This document shows positions 51,017-57,979 of a stretch of DNA of 64,000 nt, piece by piece; position 1 is the first letter of the stretch; each line of letters begins with the position of its first letter. The position numbers and the translations under genes were made by a program. Origin of the DNA: Pseudonocardia autotrophica (GTDB lineage: Bacteria > Actinomycetota > Actinomycetes > Mycobacteriales > Pseudonocardiaceae); the NCBI RefSeq assembly GCF_000717175.1, contig NZ_JNYD01000019.1, positions 201,866 to 265,865 of the forward strand, written 5' to 3'. A model generated the notes under the pieces. The model had not been told where the DNA came from. It ran no database searches and saw nothing but the letters and a program-made list of their open reading frames with translations.

Positions 51017-51231
51017 CCTCATCACCACGCGAGCGTGCCGCTGTTGCGGGTGAATCCGTGGTGGCCGTTGCCGAGCGGCTCGGGAACGACAACACGACAC
51101 TCGTGCTCACGACGTACGGGCACCTCCTGCCGGGGTCGGAGGACCGGACGCGGAAGGCCGTCGACGCGGCGTGGAGCACGGGCCAGGAGGCCTCTGAGCA
51201 GGCTCGGACGGCCCAGGGACGGCCCGAGTGA
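51017..51231 (+). pseudogene. Tyrosine recombinase (integrase) C-terminal relic
   Basis: Frame 1 gives PHHHASVPLL, like the LRHHHAS-LL active-site region; after a frameshift, frame 2 gives VAGESVVAVAERLGNDNTTL and VLTTYGHLLPGSEDRTRKAV, the C-terminal catalytic region with the HxxR/H-x-Y pattern partly kept (TYGHLLP contains the Tyr nucleophile position). The rest of the ~380-aa integrase is missing. It implies a former integrated element; no att site or tRNA was found beside it. Confidence 0.75.
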
Positions 51232-51355
51232 TCATGCGCCGGCTGTCCCCGCTGGTCATTGTCCTGGTCTCGGCGCCGGAGTGTCTATGTGCAGAACAGG
51301 TGATCGTTCCGCCCTCCGCGCTGCGGGAACGCCGCGGATGGTGCATTTTGCGCGC

Positions 51356-52075
51356 ATGACCTCCCGGATCTCGTCCGGCCGCGTCCACGACCGCGCCGGC
51401 TGGGCCTTCCTCTGCCGGGCGATCCGCCGCCCGCACCTGTTCGGCTCCCCGGCGCCGTCCGGCCGCGCGCTCGCCGCGCAGCTCGCCCGCCTGCTGCCCG
51501 ACTCGGGCACCCCGACCGTCGTCGAGCTGGGCGCGGGCACCGGGGCGCTCACCCGGCAGATCCACGAGCGGCTGCCGGCGGGATCGCGACTGCTGGCGGT
51601 CGAGCTGGACGAGGTGCTCGCCCGGCACCTCGCCGCGCACCTGCCCGGCGTCGACGTCCGGCAGGGCGACGCGGAGCGGCTCCCGGCGCTGCTCGCCGAC
51701 GCCGGCATCACACGCGCCGAGGCGGTCGTGACGTCGCTGCCGTGGACGCTCCTGCCCGCCCACCGGCGCGACGCCGTGCTCGACGCGATCGCAGCCGCCC
51801 TCACCCCCGACGGGATGGCGACCGCCGTCCTCACCCGCACCGCGCTGCCGAACCGGGCGCGCGAGCTGCGCCGGGCCTTCGCGGCCCGCTTCGCCGAGGT
51901 CGAGGCGATGCCGGTCGTCTGGCGCAACCTCCCGCCGGCGACGGTCCTCGTCGCCCGCCGGCCGCATCCGGCGCACCAGCGCACCGAGCACCGCCCTGAT
52001 CACCGCTCCGAGCATTCCCGGCCCGATCGGCGGCCCGGGCATCGCCCGCCGGAGCCCGACGCCCGCGCCTCGTAG
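51356..52075 (+). CDS. SAM-dependent methyltransferase (PmtA/KsgA-like)
   Basis: 239 aa. The Rossmann core is visible: LFGSPAPSGRALAAQLARLL, VVELGAGTGALTRQIHERLP (motif I), LLAVELDEVLARHLAAHLPG (motif II), VRQGDAERLPALLADAG and AVVTSLPWTLLPAHRRDAVL (motif IV with S-L-P-W, as in phospholipid N-methyltransferases), then WRNLPPATVLVARRP. The last ~35 residues are His/Arg/Pro-rich. ATG at 51356 begins just before the domain. Phosphatidylethanolamine methylation is suggested by the PmtA-like motif order, not proven; rRNA dimethylation is the alternative. Confidence 0.78.
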   Translation: MTSRISSGRVHDRAGWAFLCRAIRRPHLFGSPAPSGRALAAQLARLLPDSGTPTVVELGAGTGALTRQIHERLPAGSRLLAVELDEVLARHLAAHLPGVDVRQGDAERLPALLADAGITRAEAVVTSLPWTLLPAHRRDAVLDAIAAALTPDGMATAVLTRTALPNRARELRRAFAARFAEVEAMPVVWRNLPPATVLVARRPHPAHQRTEHRPDHRSEHSRPDRRPGHRPPEPDARAS

Positions 52076-52090
52076 GCCCGGGAACCCTCG

Positions 52091-52218
52091 TTCCGGGCAC
52101 GGCGGCGGGCCGCGGCGAGGGCGTCGCCCGCGCGGGTGTGGGCCTTCTCGCGGACCAGGAGCTCGTCCCGGGCGGCCTGCCAGGTCCCCGGACCGACGAC
52201 GGGCGGGCGGCCGGGGAG
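52091..52218 (-). pseudogene. DUF899 (thioredoxin-like) N-terminal fragment
   Basis: The leftward frame LPGRPPVVGPGTWQAARDEL then LVREKAHTRAGDALAAARRR is the conserved beginning of DUF899 proteins (W-x-ARxELLxKEKAxTRAxDxLAAxRR). The normal ~200-residue remainder is absent: the frame degenerates after ARRR. It overlaps in sequence, in another frame, with the end of the SIP-like fragment. Confidence 0.65.
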
Positions 52219-52239
52219 CGTGATCCGGTTCCCGGCCGG

Positions 52240-52393
52240 GCGTGGCTGCGGGGTCGTCGCGGACGACCCACCGGACCTCGACGCCCGGCAGGCCCGCGAG
52301 CTCCTGCCGGTCCTCCGCCGTCGGGACCTCGACGACCGCGCGTCCCCGGGTGTCGACGGGCAGCGAGGCGAGGATCGCGGCGGTCGGACCTGA
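52240..52393 (-). pseudogene. Siderophore-interacting-protein-like C-terminal fragment
   Basis: The leftward frame SGPTAAILASLPVDTRGRAV then VEVPTAEDRQELAGLPGVEV and RWVVRDDP resembles the start of the C-terminal SIP domain (ferric-siderophore reductase). Both the FAD-binding N-terminal half and the rest of the domain are missing. It ends in the DUF899 fragment, so two genes were joined by deletion. Family call is by motif resemblance only. Confidence 0.45.
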
Positions 52394-52409
52394 CCAGGGG
52401 GGTCGACGG

Positions 52410-52976
52410 TCACCGCCGCGTGCGGTAGGTCGTCTCGACCACGCGGCCGTCGAACACCCGGGTGCCGACGAGGTCGAAGGCGAGTCGGGTGCCGCCGGTG
52501 TCCAGCACCGCGTGCGGTCCGCCGAGGACGACCGGGTGCAGGCAGATCCGCACCTCGTCGACCAGGCCCGCCGCGGCCAGCGAACCCGCGAGGGCCGCCC
52601 CGCCCATCAGCACGATGTCCTTGCCGGGGCGCTCCTTCAGCGCCGCCACCTCGGCGAGCACGTCGTCCCGGATCAGGGTGGTGTTCTCGGCGTCGACCCG
52701 CTCGAGGGTGCGGGACACCACGACCTTGTCCGTGGCCCGCCACCGCGGCGCGTACGCCCGGTCGTGCGGGTGGTCGGAGACCTTGTCGGCGTTCGGCCAG
52801 TAGGCGGCCATCATCTCCCAGACCCGACGGCCGTAGAGCAGCGTGTCCAGCTGGTCGTTCAGCTCGATCGAGTAGGCCGACAGCTCCGGGCCCATCTCGG
52901 GCCAGTCGAACTCGCCCTGCGGGCCCTGGATGCGGCCGTCGAGCGAGGTGTGGACGAAGTGGATCAGGGTGCGCAC
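52410..52976 (-). CDS. Dihydrofolate-reductase-fold (RibD C-terminal) protein
   Basis: 188 aa of the RibD_C/DHFR-like family: LIHFVHTSLDGRIQGPQGEF then DWP, LDTLLYGRRVWEMMAAYWPN, DKVVVSRTLERVDAENTTLI, GKDIVLMGGAALAGSLAAAG and a C-terminal RVFDGRVVETTYRTRR. Usually an orphan NADPH-dependent reductase; not the essential DHFR. No riboflavin genes are nearby. Gene remnants lie immediately downstream. Confidence 0.88.
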   Translation of the reverse strand: MRTLIHFVHTSLDGRIQGPQGEFDWPEMGPELSAYSIELNDQLDTLLYGRRVWEMMAAYWPNADKVSDHPHDRAYAPRWRATDKVVVSRTLERVDAENTTLIRDDVLAEVAALKERPGKDIVLMGGAALAGSLAAAGLVDEVRICLHPVVLGGPHAVLDTGGTRLAFDLVGTRVFDGRVVETTYRTRR

Positions 52977-53149
52977 GGCGGTTCCTCCCGCATCCGGGGC
53001 GCCCTCGTGGGCGCCGCTCTCGGAGTGGTCGGAGAGGCACCCGCCTTTTCGACACGGCCGCGGAAGATTTTTTTCGCCGGACGACCGGAGGGCCGGCCCG
53101 GATGTCCGGGCCGGCCCTCGGGTCGGTGCAGCGGGTCCGTGCTGCGGGG

Positions 53150-54913
53150 TCAGCTCTGGCGGGTCCCGCAGGTGGCGCAGAAGACCGCGCCGGGGGTGAC
53201 GGTCGAGCCGCAGTTCGTGCAGCTCCCGGCCTTCGGGATCGAGACGACCGCGGTGGGCGCGGCGGCCTCCTCACCCGACCCGTTGACCGGCTGGGCGGCC
53301 GGGGCCGGCGGCGGCGTGGGGGCCGCCGGGGGCTGCGGGGTGACCGGCGTGACCGGCGCACCGGGGCTCACGAACGGGGCGGCCGGCGCGGGGCGCTGCG
53401 AGGCCATGATGTCGGCCGGGGTGACGACCGTGGTCGGGCCGTCGGCAGGACCGGTCGGTCCGGTGGGCCGGGCCGGCTGCTGCCAGGCCGGCGCCTGCGG
53501 GGCCTGCCGGGCCGGCTGGGGCATCGGCGTGCTCCCCCACGGTGCCTGCGGCATGCGCGGGGCCTGCGCGCCGGACGTCCAGTCCGCGTAGCCGTCGAGG
53601 CGCGGGTCGCGCGGGGCCGGGATGTCCGCCACGACGCCCTCGCCGCGGCCCTTGCGCCGGCGGAGCATCGCCACCAGCAGCGCGATCCCGCCCACGACCA
53701 GCGCGGCCGCACCGCCGACGATCGTCCAGAACAGCCACGGGGCGAGACCCCACGGGCCGGTGTCGTCGCTCTGCTGCGCGACCGGGACGACCGGGGTGTC
53801 GCCGAAGCGCTCCTTGGCCTTCGCGGCCTCGGTCTTGAACTGCTGCGCCTGCCCGTGGTCGGGGTCGACGAGCAGCAGCCGCTCGAAGCCCGCGATCGCG
53901 TCGGTGTAGTGGCCGGCGTAGTAGTTCGCGAGCGCGTCACGGTAGAGGGTGTCGTTGGGGCCCAGCTGGTTCTGCACGCCGTTGCGCGCCAGCAGCTCGT
54001 TCAGCCCGCCCGCCGGGGCGATGAAGTTGAAGGCCTGGTCGTTGGGCAGGTGGGCGCTGTTGATGCCCAGGACGTCGCCGTCCATGTCGACGGTCGGGCC
54101 GCCGCTCATGCCGGGCGAGAGGGAGGCGGAGGTCTCGTAGTACGGGACGCTGCCCATGGTGCGCTTGGTGCTGATCTGGCCGTCCTTGTTGGACGGCTCG
54201 AGGGTCGTGTCGGTGACGGCGTCGGCGGCGGCCGGGTAGCCGATCGACAGCACCGGGGTGCCGATGGCCGCGTCCGTGTCGGTCCCGAGCTGCACGGACG
54301 GCAGGTCCGAGCTCTCGATCTTCAGCAGCGCGACGTCGCCCTGGGCCGGCGGGCGGAAGTCGACGAGGCGGGCCGGCACGACCTCGCCCTTGGTGCCGCT
54401 GCCGGTGCCGGAGCCGATCACGGCCGAGTACTGCGCGTCGATCGGCGAGCCCTTGGCCTGGCCCTCCACGGTCCAGTTCGCCATGCCGTAGGTCATGGCG
54501 TCCTGCACGGTCACACCGGGCGTGCGGGCGGCGAGGTCCTGCGCGACCATGGCGATGAAGTCCGCGCGGACGCCGTCGGGGCTGGTCGTGTCGACGCAGT
54601 GGCCGGCGGTCGCGATGTAGCCCTGCGGGTTCACGCCGAAACCGGTGCAGGTGGCGTTGAGCGTGAGCGGCTGGCCGTTGTTGTAGTACAGGCCGGTGCC
54701 GTCACCGACGTAGGCGGTGAAGGTCTCGGTGAGGTAAACGATCGCCGGGCGTACCTCGGCGGCGGCCTTCTCGGTCGGCGTGGCCTGCTGGGGCGACGCC
54801 CCGGGGCCGGGCGGCGCGCCCGGCTCGGCGGCCAGGGCGGTGCCCGCCGTGGCGAGGGTGACCGAGGCCGCGACGGCGACGGCGGCGGCGGCTCGGGCGA
54901 TGGTGCCGGTCAT
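53150..54913 (-). CDS. Membrane-anchored trypsin-like protease with C-terminal zinc ribbon
   Basis: 587 aa. Signal peptide (1-29, cut near ALA-AE), then a trypsin-like domain with His105 (IATAGHCVD), Asp193 (GDVALLKIE) and Ser270 (SPGMSGGPTVD), an intact triad. Residues ~310-385 look like a TPR-type helical repeat (LYRDALANYYAGHYTDAIAG, FERLLLVDPDHGQAQQFKTE). One membrane helix (about 397-420) is followed by RRRKGRGEG, a Pro/Ala/Gln-rich linker and a zinc ribbon with two CxxC pairs (CTNC...CATC) at the extreme C-terminus. So the protease is extracellular and the ribbon cytoplasmic. No PDZ domain, unlike HtrA at the window's left edge. Function unknown; regulated proteolysis or signalling is possible. 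Confidence 0.85.
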   Translation of the reverse strand: MTGTIARAAAAVAVAASVTLATAGTALAAEPGAPPGPGASPQQATPTEKAAAEVRPAIVYLTETFTAYVGDGTGLYYNNGQPLTLNATCTGFGVNPQGYIATAGHCVDTTSPDGVRADFIAMVAQDLAARTPGVTVQDAMTYGMANWTVEGQAKGSPIDAQYSAVIGSGTGSGTKGEVVPARLVDFRPPAQGDVALLKIESSDLPSVQLGTDTDAAIGTPVLSIGYPAAADAVTDTTLEPSNKDGQISTKRTMGSVPYYETSASLSPGMSGGPTVDMDGDVLGINSAHLPNDQAFNFIAPAGGLNELLARNGVQNQLGPNDTLYRDALANYYAGHYTDAIAGFERLLLVDPDHGQAQQFKTEAAKAKERFGDTPVVPVAQQSDDTGPWGLAPWLFWTIVGGAAALVVGGIALLVAMLRRRKGRGEGVVADIPAPRDPRLDGYADWTSGAQAPRMPQAPWGSTPMPQPARQAPQAPAWQQPARPTGPTGPADGPTTVVTPADIMASQRPAPAAPFVSPGAPVTPVTPQPPAAPTPPPAPAAQPVNGSGEEAAAPTAVVSIPKAGSCTNCGSTVTPGAVFCATCGTRQS

Positions 54914-55047
54914 GGGTGGTCCTCTCGGGATGTGGCGGTCCGGGCCCGTCGGCCCTCGCCCGGGGGCCGTGACCGGCCCGGTGGATGACGAGGGGAACTG
55001 TCCCGCCGCGGGGCCCGCGGCGACGAGGGGTTCAACCCGTGAACAGG

Positions 55048-55064
55048 GGTGGGGCCAGCACCAC
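55048..55064. promoter_or_regulatory. GGTGG...CACCAC element before receiver protein
   Basis: GGTGGGGCCAGCACCAC, an imperfect palindrome 84 bases before the ATG of the receiver-only regulator, resembling the element at 62931 (GGTGGTACTGGCACCACC). Function inferred only from similarity and position. Confidence 0.3.
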
Positions 55065-55148
55065 AGTCACTCCAGGCGGTGGACACCCCGGGCGGCCACC
55101 GGGCCGCATCCTCGGCGGACCGGACGCAGGCGGGGCACACTGTCCCGC

Positions 55149-55547
55149 ATGGAGCAACGAGCCGCGTCGACGGCGCGGGTGCGCGTGCTGGTGGTGGACG
55201 ACCACCGGCCGTTCCGGTTCGCCGCCGCCGCGGTCATCCGGCGGATGCCCGGGTGGGAGATCGCGGGCGTCGCGGAGACCGGCGAGGCCGCCGTCGACGC
55301 CGTCGCCGAGATGCACCCGGACCTCGTGCTGATGGACGTCAACCTGCCCGGTATCGACGGCGCCGAGGCGGCCGCGCGGGTCTCCGCCGCCGCGCCGGGC
55401 ACCCGGACCGTGCTGTGCTCGACCTACCGTCTCGAGGACCTGCGGATCGACCCCGGCGGTCCCGGTATCGCGGGTTACCTGCACAAGGAGGAGCTCGGCG
55501 CCCCCGTGCTGCTCGACCTCTGGAACCGGATCAGCACCGCGGCGTAG
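55149..55547 (+). CDS. Receiver-only response regulator
   Basis: 132 aa, a single REC domain: acidic pair in VLVVDDHRPF, phospho-acceptor Asp in LVLMDVNLPGIDG, Thr/Ser in TVLCSTYRLED and Lys in GYLHKEELG. No output domain follows; the stop comes directly after the last helix. The receiver resembles NarL-type regulators. The downstream, convergent operon encodes a NarL-partner-type histidine kinase with ABC and FtsX proteins, so this may be its phosphate acceptor or a decoy. ATG at 55149. Confidence 0.88.
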   Translation: MEQRAASTARVRVLVVDDHRPFRFAAAAVIRRMPGWEIAGVAETGEAAVDAVAEMHPDLVLMDVNLPGIDGAEAAARVSAAAPGTRTVLCSTYRLEDLRIDPGGPGIAGYLHKEELGAPVLLDLWNRISTAA

Positions 55548-55597
55548 CCGCGCACCGGCTCGCGGCGTAGCCGCGCATCCGGCCCGCGGCCGGGGAC

Positions 55598-57979
55598 TCA
55601 CCCGGCCCGGAGCGAGGCGGCGACGGGCTCCCGGGCCATCCGCACCGCCGGCACCGCACCGAGCACCAGCGACCCGACCAGCACCGCAGGGATGATCAGC
55701 GCGATCGGCCACACCGGCACCGCGACGTCGGGCGCCACGCCCGTCTGGCTCGCCACCTGCCACCACAGCAGCCGGCCGCCGCCCAGCCCGAGCAGCACGC
55801 CGAACGCGACGCCGGGCACCACGGTCGTGCCGGCCAGGACCCCGAGCGCGGCGCGCACCTGCCCCGGCGTCGCACCCAGCACGGACAGCAGCGCGGCGTC
55901 CCGGGTGTGCCGGCGGACCGCGCTGATCAGCGTGTGGACCAGCCCCGCCACGGCGACGGCGGCGAGCAGCGTCGCCAGGATCTCGGGCAGCCGGAGCAGG
56001 CCGGCGAGGGTGTCGATCTCCGGCGGCATGCCCGGCAGGTGCACCTCGAGCCGTTGCGCGAGGTCGCCGTAGAGCGCGCCCGCCTGCCCCGGCGCGGCCA
56101 GGACGTGCGCCGACGCCAGCGGCTGCCGGAAGAGCTCGCGCAGCTGGTCCGGCGTCATCAGCAGGCCCTCGCCGAGCGGCGCGCCGCGTTCGGGCTGCGG
56201 GACGGCCACGCCGGTCACGGTGAGCCGGGCCGTGCGCCCGTCCGACGAGGTGACCTCGACGGAGTCGCCGAGGCCGAGCTGCTCGCGCACCGCCACCCGC
56301 GCCCCGACGGCCACCTCCCCCGGCACCGCCGGCAGCCGGCCGTCGACCAGCGAGACCGGGATGTCGCCCTTGCGCAGCACGTGGGCGTAGGCGTCGATCT
56401 GCCGGGACCGGGCCGGATCGATGGTCACGCGCCCGGTCTCGACCTCGGTCAGCCCGGCGACGCGGGGATCGGCGGCCAGCGCGGCCATGTCCGGCTCGCG
56501 GGCGTCGGCGATGGTGAGGTCGGAGGTGAACCCGTACCGGGCGGGGGTGTCGACGAGCCGCTGCAGGCTGGCGCCGAGCATGGTCGACGCGACGATCCCG
56601 GCGACCGTCACCGCGATGCCGGTCGCCGTGATCGCGGCGGGCAGGCCGATGGTCCCGGGCACCGTGCGGCCGCGCAGGGCGAGCCGCAGCCCCACGAACA
56701 GCGGCGGCCAGCGCACGGCCCAGCGGGCGGGCCGGTGCCGGCCGGCCGGCGGCCGGGCGACGGCGGCGCGCCCGGCCAGCGCCGCGCTGCCGGCCGCGAG
56801 GGCGAGGAAGCAGAGCAGCACGACCGCGCCGCCGCCGGCGATCGTGCCCCAGACGGGCCGGAAGCCGGTGTCGGGCTCGAAGCGGGCCTGGCTGCCGATG
56901 GGTTCGATGGCGCCGGCGGCCAGCGTCATCCCGGCCGTGACGACCGCCGCCGCGGCCGCGCCCACGCCGGCGGCGAGCACCCGGGCCCCGATGCGCTCGG
57001 CCACCGTCATGCCCAGGGCGTTCTCCACCCGCTGGTCGACGGCGCCGCGGGCGTGGTGGCGCACCAGCCCCTGCCCGACGACGACGCACCCGCCCACCGC
57101 CACGACCAGGGCGAACCCCCACAGCCCGATGCCGAGCACGCGTTCGGCCGCGGCGACCGCGGGATCGGCGTCCGTGGTCGGGAAGACCGGGATCTCCGGG
57201 ACGTAGTTGCCGACGATCAACGGCCGCGGCTGGCCCTGGTAGCTGCGGGCGAGGGAGGCGACGAACCGGTCCCGCAGCGCGGCGTCGGCCGCCGCGTCGC
57301 CGGTGTAGGCGAGCCGCGCGAACCCCGAGCGACCACCCGCGGCGCCGGCGTTCTGCGCGGCGAAGGCGGGCGTCGACATGGAGTCGCCGAGGGGGCCGTT
57401 CCACGACGGCATCCGCCCGATGCCGACGACCGTCATCCGCCGGGTGGCACCCTCCGGCTCGCCGAACCCGACGTCGAACCGCGCGACCTGGCGCAGGGTC
57501 AGCATCTTCAGCGTGATCCGGTCACCCACGCGCAGCCCGGCCGCGGCGGCGAGGGGTTCGCCGACGAGCAGCTCGTCGGCCGCCTCGACGCGCGGCGCGC
57601 GCCCGGCGACGATCACCGGCGTGACCAGGTCGTCCGGCCGCTCGGGGCCGGCGATCACCGAGGTGTACTGCAGGGTGGGCCCGGCGATCTGCGCGATCCA
57701 CGCGTAGGCGGTCCAGCTCTCCTCGACGCCGGGCAGCCCGGCGAACCCGGCCGTGACCTCGGGGAGGTCGGCGGGGAGGTAGGCGCGGGCGTCGTCGAGC
57801 CCGGTGCGCTCGACGAGGCGCGGGTAGGCGCTGCCGGTGCGGTCCGCGACGACGGCGGCACCGAGCAGGAGCCCGCCGACCACACCGGCGATCAGGCCGA
57901 GGACGAGCAGCGCGCGGAACCCCGAGCGCAGCTCCGCCCGGGCGACGGCCCGCATCCCGTGCCAGCCCGCCCCGCTCAT
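55598..57979 (-). CDS. FtsX-like ABC permease (second of pair)
   Basis: 793 aa with a MacB/FtsX layout duplicated: one N-terminal helix (ALLVLGLIAGVVGGLLLGAA), a large extracellular segment, helices near residues 270-400, a second extracellular segment, and three C-terminal helices (LLAAVAVAGLVHTLISAVRR, GVAFGVLLGLGGGRLLWWQV, IALIIPAVLVGSLVLGAVPA). The ARDAALLSVLGATPGQVRAAL motif is typical of FtsX permeases. ATG overlaps the preceding permease stop by one base (TGATG). Ends the leftward ABC-HK-permease unit; the receiver gene converges on it with 50 bp between. Substrate unknown. Confidence 0.87.
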   Translation of the reverse strand: MSGAGWHGMRAVARAELRSGFRALLVLGLIAGVVGGLLLGAAVVADRTGSAYPRLVERTGLDDARAYLPADLPEVTAGFAGLPGVEESWTAYAWIAQIAGPTLQYTSVIAGPERPDDLVTPVIVAGRAPRVEAADELLVGEPLAAAAGLRVGDRITLKMLTLRQVARFDVGFGEPEGATRRMTVVGIGRMPSWNGPLGDSMSTPAFAAQNAGAAGGRSGFARLAYTGDAAADAALRDRFVASLARSYQGQPRPLIVGNYVPEIPVFPTTDADPAVAAAERVLGIGLWGFALVVAVGGCVVVGQGLVRHHARGAVDQRVENALGMTVAERIGARVLAAGVGAAAAAVVTAGMTLAAGAIEPIGSQARFEPDTGFRPVWGTIAGGGAVVLLCFLALAAGSAALAGRAAVARPPAGRHRPARWAVRWPPLFVGLRLALRGRTVPGTIGLPAAITATGIAVTVAGIVASTMLGASLQRLVDTPARYGFTSDLTIADAREPDMAALAADPRVAGLTEVETGRVTIDPARSRQIDAYAHVLRKGDIPVSLVDGRLPAVPGEVAVGARVAVREQLGLGDSVEVTSSDGRTARLTVTGVAVPQPERGAPLGEGLLMTPDQLRELFRQPLASAHVLAAPGQAGALYGDLAQRLEVHLPGMPPEIDTLAGLLRLPEILATLLAAVAVAGLVHTLISAVRRHTRDAALLSVLGATPGQVRAALGVLAGTTVVPGVAFGVLLGLGGGRLLWWQVASQTGVAPDVAVPVWPIALIIPAVLVGSLVLGAVPAVRMAREPVAASLRAG

